The position numbers and the translations under genes are program-made. The notes below the pieces were generated by a model. That model worked only from the letters and a program-made list of their open reading frames with translations. It was not told the origin of the DNA and did no database searches. Below are positions 32,960 to 42,235 of a stretch of DNA of 64,000 bases, in pieces (within the stretch, counting starts at the first letter, position 1; each line of letters starts with the position of its first letter). Origin of the DNA: HdN1 sp964473645 (GTDB lineage: Bacteria > Pseudomonadota > Gammaproteobacteria > Pseudomonadales > Ketobacteraceae); NCBI GenBank assembly GCA_964473645.1, contig CAYYPW010000014.1, forward strand, positions 62,001 to 126,000. The letters are read 5' to 3'.

Positions 32960-35900
32960 CTAATCACGTAGCCGAAAGAAACTGACGGCCTGCACCATGC
33001 CGCGCGCATTGCCCGCCATGGACTCTGCCGCCGCCGTGGCCTGTTCCACCAGTGCCGAATTTTGCTGTGTCGATTCGTCCATAGCGCTGATGGCCGTATT
33101 GACCTGTGATATACCTGCGGCCTGCTCCTTCGAAGCGCCAGCGATGGCGATCACCTCTTTGGCGACCCGGTCCACTGCAGACAGAATATCGCGCAAACGA
33201 TTTCCTGACTCCGTCACCAAGGCATGCCCGGCGTTCACCTTGGTGACGCTGTCACTGATCAGGCCCTTGATTTCCTTCGCCGCTTGGGCAGAGCGTTGTG
33301 CCAGCATGCGCACCTCGGCGGCCACCACAGCAAAGCCACGCCCTTGCTCACCTGCGCGTGCGGCTTCCACGGCAGCGTTCAGGGCCAACAGATTGGTCTG
33401 AAAGGCAATACCGTCGATGACACCGATAATATCGGCAATTTCCTTGCTGGCCTTGCTGATCCCTTCCATGGAACTCACGGCCCGGCCCACAACCTCACTG
33501 CCCGCACGGGCAAATTCATCGGCCTGCTTCGACAATTCCAGCACCGACGAGGCATTTTGCGCGCTGTGCTTAACGCTAGCGGTCATCTCATCCATGCTGG
33601 AGGCCGTTTCTTCGAGAGAGGCAGCCTGCTGTTCCGTGCGCCGGCTCAGGTCGGCCACACCTGCGTGAATTTCAGCTGCGCTGTTGGCGACGGCGCTGGC
33701 CGATTCAGTAATTTCGTCAACCACTTCGGAAATCTTTTCGAGTGTGAGGTTCACGTTATTGCTCAGTTGACCAAAGGTGCCGGAATACTGCTTGTCGATC
33801 CGGCAGGACAAATCACCCTGGGCCATTTGCCCCATCACCCGTTTGAAATCGTCCAGCGCCATTCGGGTGGTGTCCACAAGGGCGTTCAATCCCTTACCCA
33901 ACTCCAGATAAAAGCCTTCCAGGCCACCCTCATCCACTTTGACCTCGAAATCGCCCCGGGAAGCGGCCGCCAGCAGCGTTGCGATGGAGCTTTCGATGGC
34001 AACCTCGGCGGTGCGATCCAGCCATTCCGCCACCTCCCCGACCTGCTTGCCGTCTTTAGTGATGGGGCTGCGAATCACCCGCAAGGTGTTGCCTGCAATG
34101 TTCATTTCAAGCTCGCCGCCTGCCAGGTTACCTGCGTCCTTACCGGGTCGGGAATCCATGCATAATGTGTCCAGAGAGTTGCCCAGCAACCCGCTCGCTC
34201 GAAACGACGGCAGCCGGGTTTGAAACGCCGACTGTAAGCGGCTAATCAAGCGTTCCGCCGAACAGTTGGCGTACACGATTTGCCGAGCATCGTTGGTCAT
34301 CATTACCGGGGTTGCACAGGTATCCAGCGCCTGTTTCACGCGGTTGGCGCGGTCGGCTTCTTCCGCTGCATCGCGCGCCAGGGCCTCGTTTTCCTCTGCC
34401 TTTTGCTGCATTGTGGTAGCCGCTGCTTCAATGTCGCGTTGCTGGCGTAACTGCTTTTCTTGTCCGGCGCGTAATTGCTCAACGGTGGCATCGATGCCCT
34501 GTGCCAGACGCTGGATATCACCGCGATAACGTGACGCTTGTGTGGCCGTATACTCGCCTATTACCACCTTTGAAAGCACCTGGTTGGCGTCGGAGAATGC
34601 CCCCTTCATCACCCTCATGAGACTTTCAAAGGCACGCACGGTCTGACCGATTTCGTCCTGACTGACACGCAGGGGGGGCTGCTGAAACTCACCGGTTTGC
34701 TCCACGGTCACGATGAGGTTACGCAGCGCGACGATGGGCTTCGCGACCACCCGCCCCAGCAGCCATGCCATCAAGGCGACCGTCGCCATCAGCAGTGCTG
34801 CCAACAGCAGGTTGTCGCGCTGCATGGCTTTAATCGGCGCGAGTGCTTCGGCATCGCCCTGTGATGCCACAATTGCCCACTTGAAATCATCAAGGTCAAT
34901 GGTGCCGAACGCTGCGTGCACAGGCTCGCCCGCAAAATTGACATCGTTGATGGTGCCTGAGCGCCCTTCCAGCGCAGCGGTGGCGGCAGCGCTGTCAACG
35001 CGCCCGCGCTCGGGATTGGCAAACGAGGTCTTGACACGATGAACCTCGGAAAATGCTGAATCGGAACGCATCAGCTTGTCAGCACCCACCAGAAAGCTTT
35101 CGCCCGTGGTACCCAGCCCAGAACGATCATTCATGATGGCATTCATGGGCTCAAGCGGCATTTGAATGGCTACGATGGCGATCAGTTTGTCATTGGCATA
35201 GATCGGCGCAGCCATGAAACCGGCAGGGTCATCGTAGGAGGGACGGTAACGCGCAAAATCGACCAGCACACTCTCACCGCGCTTGAGGGTGCGCGCCTTG
35301 CGAAAGGCGTCGGCGAGATTGGTTTGCGACCAAGGGCCAGACGATAGATTCGTTGCGAAATCAAGCTCCTTGTACACGCTGTAAATAATATTGCCCGTTG
35401 TTGGATCGATCAGAAACACATCGTAGTAGCCAAACGCCGTGAGTGCGCTACGCAAAAAACCGTGGGTTTCTGCATGCGCCCGTGAGTAGGCGGATGCATC
35501 AGGGGCAGCATCCAGCAGGTGTTTGCTCCCGAGCGGATGTTGATTGGCGCGAATATAAAAATACTGCAGCGTGATCGCCTCGGGGGAGAGCAAATCGAGC
35601 ACAGAGGTGGTATCGGCCGAGGTTTGATTACGTTTTTTGAACTCGGCACCGAATTCCTCGACATAATAAGAACGCAGGGCAGCCTTGTAACGTGAGAACT
35701 GCACGGCATCGATCTGGTTTTCAGCGGCAACGTGCGAAAAGGCTGTAAGCATGTGCTGAGCGCCGCTCACGACCTGAGGCGCAGTGGCCAATAGCTGGAT
35801 CTCACCGCGCCGATTGTTGAAATAACCTCTGACAGACATGGCTTTTGCGTCGCGCAATCCCGCCAGCGTTTCCCCCACTTGGGCATCCATTGCGTGAGAT

Positions 35901-36010
35901 GCCCTACTGACAGAGCGTTGCTCGACAATCGTCATGGGTATCACACCCACCAACAGAAACAGGACCATCAGTTTTTGCCAAAGGGGGCGATCCAACAACG
36001 TCGCAAGCAT
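32960..36010 (-). CDS. Large methyl-accepting chemotaxis protein with Cache and PAS-like domains
   Basis: 1016 residues. An N-terminal membrane helix (LMVLFLLVGVIPMTIV) and a second near 408-428 (LLLAALLMATVALMAWLLG) enclose a periplasmic double-Cache-like sensor of about 370 residues (FLIDPTTGNIIYSVYKELDF, DPAGFMAAPIYAND). HAMP follows. A PAS-like cytoplasmic module lies at about 570-690 (ALDTCATPVMMTNDARQIVY), then a second HAMP-like linker (MAQGDLSCRIDKQYSGTFGQ). The signalling hairpin lies near residue 880 (QTNLLALNAAVEAARAGEQG, GRGFAVVAAEVR). Dual periplasmic and cytoplasmic sensing is implied. The ligands are unknown. It marks the left border of the cassette array. Confidence 0.92.
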   Translation of the reverse strand: MLATLLDRPLWQKLMVLFLLVGVIPMTIVEQRSVSRASHAMDAQVGETLAGLRDAKAMSVRGYFNNRRGEIQLLATAPQVVSGAQHMLTAFSHVAAENQIDAVQFSRYKAALRSYYVEEFGAEFKKRNQTSADTTSVLDLLSPEAITLQYFYIRANQHPLGSKHLLDAAPDASAYSRAHAETHGFLRSALTAFGYYDVFLIDPTTGNIIYSVYKELDFATNLSSGPWSQTNLADAFRKARTLKRGESVLVDFARYRPSYDDPAGFMAAPIYANDKLIAIVAIQMPLEPMNAIMNDRSGLGTTGESFLVGADKLMRSDSAFSEVHRVKTSFANPERGRVDSAAATAALEGRSGTINDVNFAGEPVHAAFGTIDLDDFKWAIVASQGDAEALAPIKAMQRDNLLLAALLMATVALMAWLLGRVVAKPIVALRNLIVTVEQTGEFQQPPLRVSQDEIGQTVRAFESLMRVMKGAFSDANQVLSKVVIGEYTATQASRYRGDIQRLAQGIDATVEQLRAGQEKQLRQQRDIEAAATTMQQKAEENEALARDAAEEADRANRVKQALDTCATPVMMTNDARQIVYANCSAERLISRLQSAFQTRLPSFRASGLLGNSLDTLCMDSRPGKDAGNLAGGELEMNIAGNTLRVIRSPITKDGKQVGEVAEWLDRTAEVAIESSIATLLAAASRGDFEVKVDEGGLEGFYLELGKGLNALVDTTRMALDDFKRVMGQMAQGDLSCRIDKQYSGTFGQLSNNVNLTLEKISEVVDEITESASAVANSAAEIHAGVADLSRRTEQQAASLEETASSMDEMTASVKHSAQNASSVLELSKQADEFARAGSEVVGRAVSSMEGISKASKEIADIIGVIDGIAFQTNLLALNAAVEAARAGEQGRGFAVVAAEVRMLAQRSAQAAKEIKGLISDSVTKVNAGHALVTESGNRLRDILSAVDRVAKEVIAIAGASKEQAAGISQVNTAISAMDESTQQNSALVEQATAAAESMAGNARGMVQAVSFFRLRD

Positions 36011-36593
36011 GAAAATCTCCTATGCCCTGTACAGTCGGCAGGACAAGTACTTAGCGGAACAAGCTCAAAATACAAGCGTAGGACAGTGTGTAACTGGCTG
36101 CCAAACCAGCGAATCACGCACGCTAAAGGTGCGTTTTGCGCATCCCTTCATGGCCATGCCAGGAAATTTCCGTGCGATGACATCACTGGCTGGCGTATCA
36201 CAGAGGCTTCTCGCTCCGCGCCTACGCATATTTGTATAGTACAAAAACGGCGTACGCGCGATTAATATTTGACCCAAATGACACAATACCGCCGCCCTAA
36301 GGTCTTTAGCTTTCCAATTTTAAGGTCGATCAACAGATAGCAGCGCAATAGGCGGCTGTAGAAAACCAAGTCAACGAAAAAATGGTCGTCGTCTGCGCTC
36401 AAGCGACCTTGTGGGAATAGGCCTCCCTAATACATCGCAAGTTAAGAGCACTAAAGTGCGAATTTTTTACCGAACAATCTGAGAATTAGTTGGCCGCCAG
36501 CAGATATACAGAAGAGAAAAACCATTTAAAATAAATGAATTACTCGCGGCCAAGCCAAAATATGGTTGATAATTCGAAACCGCTCATCAGCTT
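36011..36593. other. Intergenic region left of the cassette array
   Basis: No supported gene. It must hold the chemoreceptor promoter. No integrase gene or clear attI was recognised between the chemoreceptor start and the first cassette half-site at 36594. Confidence 0.45.
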
Positions 36594-36600
36594 GTTATGG
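36594..36600 (+). other. attC-like 3' half-site (A)
   Basis: GTTATGG followed by the conserved cassette leader GTGCGCTCGCAT. A matching 5' CATAAC box is not evident within the preceding 80 bases, so this looks like the surviving 3' half of a site at the left edge of the array. Confidence 0.5.
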
Positions 36601-36713
36601 TGCGCTCGCATCTGGCATTTTTGAGTTGGGCGAAATCGTAAAAGCAAAGTTAGTCGGCGCGGCTTCGGATGTACGCTTTGGTCTGGACGTAACGACGGAG
36701 CATCGTGGCCTGC
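36594..36713 (+). repeat. Cassette leader repeat, copy 1
   Basis: About 120 bases nearly identical to 39723-39844. They start at the GTTATGG box and run through GGCATTTT, ATCGTAAAAGCAAA and CTTCGGATGTACGCTTT to TAACGACGG. Shorter versions of the first 60 bases follow sites B, E, F and H. Confidence 0.8.
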
Positions 36714-36850
36714 ATAAGATGGGTCTGGACGCCCAATTGTGAGCTGGATGCCATTTTGAGACGTTGAGTTATCACCCGAAGTTGGTGAGTACCAGCTTGT
36801 ATGGTAGAGCGTAAATAACTCACAAATTGGTAGTACCAAACGCAAATATT

Positions 36851-36957
36851 TTACGCTATTGTTGTGGCAAAGGATGGGCCGCCCCGAAAAATCATAGTGT
36901 AATGCGTGCTATCAGTGTTCGCTAAAAAGAAGCCGCACCGCAAAAGATTGGTGCGAA
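36851..36957 (+). repeat. Pre-attC module, copy 1 (partial)
   Basis: Begins TTACGCTATTGTTGTG and shares the order CGCTATTGTTG, CCGAA, GTAAT, ATCAGTG.TCGC with the modules at 37408, 39531, 42035 and 48466. It loses similarity before an attC would be expected. Confidence 0.6.
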
Positions 36958-37211
36958 CACCAAGGTGTGGGCCGGATTCAAGATTTCGCATTCAGTGTCG
37001 CAGAAAAAAGTAAGTGGTTACTTGCTCAACCGGACGTTAATAAGAAGCAAAGCATCATCCCAGATTTATAAGTTGGCAGTGCATGTGCCAATGGGCCGGA
37101 TTCCCAGCGCCAGCCCGGACGTCGAATTGCTGCATCGGGACCGCCGAGCAAAAGCAAGACGTCCGCAGAGTGGCGGATGCCAGTATGTTGTTGAGAGGCC
37201 CGCAGTCAGCA

Positions 37212-37288
37212 CATAACAAGATAACATTGAGTACAAGATAACATTGAGTGGATTTCGCTACGCTCACCCACTCATCTTCGGCGTTATG
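37212..37288 (+). other. attC-like site B
   Basis: 5' box CATAAC (37212-37217) and 3' box GTTATG (37283-37288) enclose a palindromic centre TGGATTTCGC/GCTCACCCA. The left arm contains a 17-base tandem duplication (ACAAGATAACATTGAGT twice), making it longer than its closest relatives D and F. Confidence 0.7.
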
Positions 37289-37407
37289 GTGCGCTCGCAT
37301 TTGGCGATTTTGGTTTGGGGAGATCAGTTTTGCTGGACGCTCTACAGCCACCGATTTTCGAAGCCTGACGCACACAAGTCGCTTACGATAGTTTCAAGCA
37401 TGTAGGT

Positions 37408-37552
37408 TGCGCGTTATTATTGGTAAGGGTACCGGATCTACCGAAGCAGATCAATGCGTAATGTGTAACATCGGTGCTCGCCGAAAAGCAAGACAACCAC
37501 AAAAGGTGGGATGCCGCTTCACCACTTAGGGGACCCGCACCGGCGTTTAACG
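37408..37552 (+). repeat. Pre-attC module, copy 2
   Basis: Shares GCGTTATTATTGG, CCGAAGCAG, GTAATGTG, GCAAGAC, CACAAAAGGTGGGATGCC and GACCCGCACCGGC with the other copies. It leads into a degenerate site beginning GTTTAAC. Confidence 0.6.
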
Positions 37553-37736
37553 AATAAATCGACTCGAGCATGATAATGATTGAGGTAGCGCTCAATTATT
37601 AAGTTGGTGGTGTAGGTCGCAAGCCTTTGGTAGGCACACTGCTTAGTTTCGCGAGATTAAGTATTTGGTGTTTCGGTTAAAAAATAAATTTATGACAAAA
37701 TAATTACAGAAAATGAAGTTCTGAGGATCTGGAGCT

Positions 37737-39329
37737 ATGAATAAGGCGTGCAAATTTTTGGCCATAATGGTCGGATTAATTCAGGCGTTGTTCGCCAGTG
37801 CAGAAATTAAAATTGCTGATTCAGTGGATTTTGCGAAAGAAATATGTGGGCAATTCTACAGTCCAAACGGAAGTAAATATGTGGGCGAAATTGATGCTAA
37901 TTTAGAAGCAAATATTGATGGCGTTATACGAAAGTATGTTGGGGGAGTAAATGGAAAAACAGCCTTGAAAAGGCGTGTCATTGAATGGGCAAGTATACCA
38001 CCCGAAAAATTGGAAAAAGCAGATCAGCACGTCAGAGAGTGCCGAAAAGAAATGGCAAAATTATATTTAGATGAGCAGAGCAAAGAAGATAAGCGGGGTG
38101 AAGAGCGTAAGGAAAATATTTCATATCCTCAGGGCACTATTATACCAATCGCACTGGATTCGCGGCAACTAATGGTGAAGGCGACTGAGGCGGAATGGTC
38201 TGGTTTGGTATGGGATCAGCAGAGAAAGTTCTTGTTGCTATTATCGCAAAGGCCAGGCCACTACTTGTCAAGTCCGGGGGTGTTTCGTATTTCCCATGAA
38301 TCAATAGAAAAATCCATAGCGTGCCGAGATGTACCTATTTCGCAACCTGAGCTCCTTTCGATAAGGTCGAATACTGGATCTTTTGACGATCTTATGTCGG
38401 ATGTTGAGAACGGCATAAAGAAACAAATAGAATTAACGACGAAAAGTAATTCTAAAGTCGATGTTGAAGGTTTTGAAGCGATAGCCGTTAATGGCGATAA
38501 TATATATTTGGCGATTGAATTTAGTGTGGCCACGGCGGGCGGGGTTGTAGACGGTTGCTATCGTGATATTAAGAATAAAGATAAAGGGATATTTTGGGGT
38601 GGTGCGATATTAACAGCAAAATTTGATTCGAATTATAAGGCTATTATTGCTGATCAAAACTCCTTAAAAGTGATTAATTGGAAAAAAAATTCCAGTTCTG
38701 GAGTGAAGCAAGAGGCCATATCTTCAATATGGCCAAGCCAAATTGAGGATATGGGTATCGAGTCATTAGCTTGGTCACAGAACCAGCTTATCGTCATTTC
38801 AGAAGCTTCTTCAAAGAACGGCAATGCACCGAGATTTGGCAAATTCAAAACAGGAATCGACGGAAAACTGGATTCCTGGACCGTCATTTCAGGCGAATTA
38901 CTTCCATATCGAATCACGGATTTGACTCCAAGCGTTAGTATTGATGGGCTCGGTTTGCGCTTTTGGGCGCTACAGTACTATTGGAACGGAGAAGAAACCT
39001 GCATGGGTGCCCCAAGTATGTGTGAATCGATATCGGCAGAGAAGGCCGATTTAATTGGGTGTAATAGAAATTCGAAGTACAACTTCCAGCGCGTTGTTGG
39101 ACTTGCTTTGACGAAGAATGGTATTCGCTTATCAGGGCAAGCGACCACCGTAAGTGACACAAACACAACTTCTAACAATTTAGAAGGAATCGTAGATTTT
39201 GACAATATTGGGTGGGTGTTGTCGGCGGACAAATGGACAAAAGCACCTATCTTCTTTTTAGCCGGACCAGGTGAACAAGGTAAAGGAGTAGACCTAAGTA
39301 AGATTAGAAGTAAGTATCATTGTGAATAG
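37737..39329 (+). CDS. Secreted protein of unknown function (cassette gene)
   Basis: 530 residues. A signal peptide is present (FLAIMVGLIQALFASAE). Residues 45-130 are helical and charged (KALEKADQHVRECRKEMAKLY-like helices), then about 400 residues are mostly beta. Repeated blade-like strings (WSGLVWDQQRKFLLLLSQR, EDMGIESLAWSQNQLIVISE, NNLEGIVDFDNIGWVLSADK) suggest a beta-propeller, perhaps of the esterase-like-phytase sort; that is a guess. Its base composition is clearly AT-richer than the flanking chromosome, a sign of transfer. GGAG precedes the ATG. Its cassette ends at site C. Confidence 0.75.
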   Translation: MNKACKFLAIMVGLIQALFASAEIKIADSVDFAKEICGQFYSPNGSKYVGEIDANLEANIDGVIRKYVGGVNGKTALKRRVIEWASIPPEKLEKADQHVRECRKEMAKLYLDEQSKEDKRGEERKENISYPQGTIIPIALDSRQLMVKATEAEWSGLVWDQQRKFLLLLSQRPGHYLSSPGVFRISHESIEKSIACRDVPISQPELLSIRSNTGSFDDLMSDVENGIKKQIELTTKSNSKVDVEGFEAIAVNGDNIYLAIEFSVATAGGVVDGCYRDIKNKDKGIFWGGAILTAKFDSNYKAIIADQNSLKVINWKKNSSSGVKQEAISSIWPSQIEDMGIESLAWSQNQLIVISEASSKNGNAPRFGKFKTGIDGKLDSWTVISGELLPYRITDLTPSVSIDGLGLRFWALQYYWNGEETCMGAPSMCESISAEKADLIGCNRNSKYNFQRVVGLALTKNGIRLSGQATTVSDTNTTSNNLEGIVDFDNIGWVLSADKWTKAPIFFLAGPGEQGKGVDLSKIRSKYHCE

Positions 39330-39530
39330 TTAAAAAGTGAAAGAAGGAGGCCTTAAAATTCTGGTAGCACGGCAAAATTATTATGTTTCATTTCCGAACG
39401 GTACAATGAATGTCCGTGTGAGGCCCGATGCGACGTTGTTGTGTTGATCTTCACAGTAGATTGAATTGGTTCCAGATCGCAAGGCCGGGCATAAAGACCT
39501 CACAAATTGGTAGTGCCAAACGTAAAATTT

Positions 39531-39670
39531 TTACGCTATTGTTGTTGAAAATGGGCGGGGCGCTCCGAAACAATCCAATGTGTAACGTGCAGTATAAATG
39601 CTCGCGTCAAAGCAAGACGTCCGTAAAAAGATGGAGCACCGCTACGCAGCTTCGATGACCCGCACTGGCA
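39531..39670 (+). repeat. Pre-attC module, copy 3
   Basis: Starts TTACGCTATTGTTGTTG and contains GGGCGCTCCGAA, CAAAGCAAGACGTCCG, GCAGCTTCG and GACCCGCACTGGCACATA, leading directly into site C. Confidence 0.75.
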
Positions 39671-39729
39671 CATAGCGAACAAACAGACTCGATCATGCTT
39701 CGCATGCTGGTTCATTTCTGACGTTATGG
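39671..39729 (+). other. attC-like site C
   Basis: 5' box CATAGCGAAC (a CATAAC with four extra bases), palindromic centre GATCATGCTTCGCATGCTGG, 3' box GTTATGG. The extra bases may have damaged the left core box. Confidence 0.6.
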
Positions 39730-39844
39730 TGCGTTCGCATCGGGCATTTTCGGGTTTGGGTGATATCGTAAAAGCAAATTTAGTCGGCGAGGCTTCGGAT
39801 GTACGCTTTTGCTCTGGACGTAACGACGGGGTGTCATGGCCCGC
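39723..39844 (+). repeat. Cassette leader repeat, copy 2
   Basis: Nearly identical to 36594-36713: GTTATGGTGCG, GGGCATTTT, ATCGTAAAAGCAAA, CTTCGGATGTACGC, TAACGACGG. Confidence 0.8.
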
Positions 39845-40117
39845 AAAAGATTGATGCTGACTCCTGAATGAGGTCGGACGTAAGATTTCGGTGCCGAGTT
39901 TCGCAAGAGTAATATTCAGTTGTAGTTTGTAAGGCCGGACGCAGACAAGCAGCAAGGCATCACCTAAGATTTGAGCGCAGTCAGTGCATGCGCCATTGAT
40001 CAAGACGTCCCGCAACAGGCCGGACGTCAAATTGCTGCATCGGGGCGCGCCGACAAAAGCAAAGCGTCCGCAGAGGGGGCGGGCGCCAGTACACAGTTGA
40101 TAGGTCCGCAGTCAGCA

Positions 40118-40178
40118 CATAACAAGATTACATTGAGCGGATTTCGCTATACTCGTCCGCTTACCTGTCGCGTTAGGC
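40118..40178 (+). other. attC-like site D
   Basis: 5' box CATAAC, centre GAGCGGATTTCGC paired with GTCCGCTTACC, 3' box GTTAGGC; 61 bases. The 3' box matches the canonical GTTRRRY core. It is closest to sites B and F. Confidence 0.75.
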
Positions 40179-40259
40179 GCTAGGAAGGCCTGATTTTGAG
40201 TCACATATTAAACATCACTATGCCCCAATATTTTATCCACTCAAAGGGAGTTCTAGAAC

Positions 40260-40646
40260 ATGACAAACGTATCAGGAGTAGATGTTAGGGAATTGCAAGT
40301 AAATGTTGCTGGAAGCAGTCCAGTGATTTCTGTCAAGTTCAAACCTGGTCTTCCAACACTAATTGACATTACGGCCACTTCAGCCTCTGGCAATACATTA
40401 GGAAGGGCTATCATCAATGACAATGATCCAACAAATAACACAATCGAACTAGCTGACTTTTCTAATTTTCTAGGGCAGATCATTTGGCTTAGAGTTGTCG
40501 TTCATCATCCGGCACTGAATAAATTTGATTTCAAGATATTTTTGGATCAAGACAACGCCAACCTAACCACATACGAAGAAAGTGGCTCATTAAGTACGTC
40601 AACCTTCGTCTATGAAGGCTTCATGTTAAAAGGAGCTCAAAAATGA
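40260..40646 (+). CDS. Unknown protein, first gene of a two-gene cassette
   Basis: 128 residues, no signal peptide, predicted all-beta (PVISVKFKPGLPTLIDITAT, FSNFLGQIIWLRVVVHHP), acidic. I do not recognise the family. Its stop overlaps the ATG of the next gene (ATGA), so the two are translationally coupled. AAGGGAG lies upstream of the start. It could be an inclusion- or carbohydrate-binding-type beta-sandwich, but no motif supports a specific function. Confidence 0.7.
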   Translation: MTNVSGVDVRELQVNVAGSSPVISVKFKPGLPTLIDITATSASGNTLGRAIINDNDPTNNTIELADFSNFLGQIIWLRVVVHHPALNKFDFKIFLDQDNANLTTYEESGSLSTSTFVYEGFMLKGAQK

Positions 40647-41650
40647 AAAGCGCCTTTGCACTCAGTGTAGTTATTTCCACTTTCTCGCCCATTTTATTTG
40701 CGTCACAGCCTACCGCAGACGATTTCGCTGGGCGTATTGATATAGAGGTTCCCCAATCCGCTGGCTTCGCGCTTCTTGGCGTAACACCCGACAAAGTCAT
40801 TGACCCTCAAAGCGGCAGAGATTTCGGCGCTGCACTCTTACAGGGGCTAGATGGCGACGGTAACTTCCAATCAGGCTTTGCCCTTGAAACTCGTCCATTC
40901 TTATGGAATCAGTCCGCTTACATAGCCGAACCTACAACTACTGACAGGATTCTTTCAGGGTTTAAGCTAAGCCTGGCTACAACCACTGGGTTGAGCGATC
41001 AAGATAAGGCGAATAGGTACGGGTTCGGGGTCAACTGGACTTATCAGATCAATGACCCGCTGTTTAATGAGAAATATGTTGGATGCATAAAAAAAGCAAA
41101 TGAGCTCATACCGGCAATTCCAACTGATAAAAAAGATGAGCTTCAAAAGCAGCTAATAGACGCAGTTTCCGCTTGTCAGGAGCAGCATATTTCATGGACT
41201 ACAACAGCAGTGGCTCTTGGAGTTGCAGCAAACAAAGCTGAAGAAGATGAGATGAACTTAGACGAATCAGGCTTCGGGGCATGGCTTACTGGTTCGCTTG
41301 CTCTAAATAAAAGCGCCGAACTCACCGGACACGTTCGCTACGTTGACAATCAGCTGGCAACAAATGACGGGGCACTAACGCAAACGGACATAACAGTCCT
41401 TGCTGCGAGGTTCCGTTACGGCGGCAGTTCTATCAGGGGCATCCTTGAGTCATCTTGGAACGAGGAAGAAACAGACGCGGGTGATAATAACTTTACATTG
41501 GTATCCGTTGGCGTTGAGTTCAAAGTTATGAATGGCGCTTGGTTCAGGGTTGCTTATGGAGACACTTTTGATTCGTCGGAAGAAAACAAAGAGTTCTTTA
41601 CCGGACAGATCAGATTTGGATTCGGGCAAGAGCCACTGTCCAATTTTTAA
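40643..41650 (+). CDS. Putative outer-membrane protein, second gene of a two-gene cassette
   Basis: 335 residues with signal peptide MKSAFALSVVISTFSPILFAS. The body has amphipathic strands in a barrel-like pattern, interrupted by a Cys-containing helical loop (VGCIKKANELIPAIPTDKKD ... VSACQEQH, two Cys possibly bonded). The last third is clearly strand-turn-strand (ITVLAARFRYGGSSIRGILE, FTLVSVGVEFKVMNGAWFRV) and the protein ends FGQEPLSNF. It is probably surface-associated; the function is unknown. AAGGAGC gives a strong ribosome site. Site E follows 27 bases after the stop. Confidence 0.75.
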   Translation: MKSAFALSVVISTFSPILFASQPTADDFAGRIDIEVPQSAGFALLGVTPDKVIDPQSGRDFGAALLQGLDGDGNFQSGFALETRPFLWNQSAYIAEPTTTDRILSGFKLSLATTTGLSDQDKANRYGFGVNWTYQINDPLFNEKYVGCIKKANELIPAIPTDKKDELQKQLIDAVSACQEQHISWTTTAVALGVAANKAEEDEMNLDESGFGAWLTGSLALNKSAELTGHVRYVDNQLATNDGALTQTDITVLAARFRYGGSSIRGILESSWNEEETDAGDNNFTLVSVGVEFKVMNGAWFRVAYGDTFDSSEENKEFFTGQIRFGFGQEPLSNF

Positions 41651-41677
41651 ACTTCTTGCATCATCAATGCTAAGCGC

Positions 41678-41751
41678 GCCTAACAAGGCACTCCGACCGA
41701 CCTGCCGCCGCTCCGCGTCGTCATGTCGGCGGCGTAGTTTGGGCGTTGTGG
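41678..41751 (+). other. attC-like site E
   Basis: 74 bases: GCCTAAC (41678-41684), a long GC-rich palindromic centre (CCGACCGACCTGCCGCCGCT paired with ATGTCGGCGGC), 3' box GTTGTGG. The 5' box is identical to that of classical attC sites. Confidence 0.75.
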
Positions 41752-42034
41752 TGCCTCGCACCTGGCATTTTTTGCTTGGGTGAGATTGTAAAAAGCAAAA
41801 CATTAGCTTTGTGGTTCATTTGAAGCTGGATGTTTTATTGTGGCATCGTCGTCCTAAAAAAGCTGGGCGAGGACGTCCGTATGCGGGCCGGATGTAGCAT
41901 TGTGGCATCGAGATTCGCAGAAAATTGAATTGGTTCCAGGTTGTTAGGCCGGACGCACGGATGCGGCATTTACAAGTACAGATTTTCACAGCCGGACGCA
42001 TGCAAGTCGCTTTAGGTTGTTTTAGGTGGGTAGG

Positions 42035-42175
42035 TTACGCGCTATTGTTGTGCAAAGGGCTGGACGTTCCGAAGCAGGCCATTCTGTAATTAGCGGCATC
42101 AGTGATCGCAGCAAAGCAAGACATCCACAAAAGGTGGGATGCCACGATGCAGCTCCGTGGCCCGCCCCACCAGCA
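42035..42175 (+). repeat. Pre-attC module, copy 4
   Basis: Contains CGCTATTGTTGTGCAAAGGG, TGGACGTTCCGAAGCAGG, GCATCAGTGATCGC, AGCAAGACATCCACAAAAGG and TGGGATGCC, then GTGGCCCGCC, leading into site F. Confidence 0.75.
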
Positions 42176-42235
42176 CATAACAAAGCACGTCGAGCGGATT
42201 TCGCTACGCTCATCCGCTCACCTGTCGCGTTATTT
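42176..42235 (+). other. attC-like site F
   Basis: 60 bases: CATAAC, centre GAGCGGATTTCGC / GCTCATCCGCTC, 3' box GTTATTT. Very similar to sites B and D. Confidence 0.75.

Larger units (their letters stand above)
36600..37736. other. Noncoding cassette DNA
   Basis: About 1.1 kb with no supported ORF. It carries leader repeats, two copies of the pre-attC module (36851-36957 and 37408-37552), complete site B and a possible degenerate site at about 37551-37612 (GTTTAAC ... GTTGGTG). It looks like decayed or ORF-less cassettes. Confidence 0.55.
39330..40259. other. Noncoding cassette DNA between two cassette genes
   Basis: 930 bases with no supported gene. It includes a pre-attC module (39531-39670), site C, a leader repeat (39723-39844), an ORF-less stretch of about 390 bases and site D. 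A 45-base segment at 39499-39545 repeats 36819-36863. Confidence 0.6.

Noticed and set aside
33224..34165. 313-codon plus-strand frame opposite the large chemoreceptor
   Set aside because: Antisense shadow of the conserved signalling domain.
36011..36593. attI site or integrase gene at the left end of the array
   Set aside because: No tyrosine-recombinase frame and no recognisable attI; the neighbour is a chemoreceptor gene.
39536..40030. Minus-strand frame of 164 codons in the cassette array
   Set aside because: It spans a pre-attC module, site C and a leader repeat, so its apparent length comes from repeat DNA; similar repeat-derived frames occur in the other copies.
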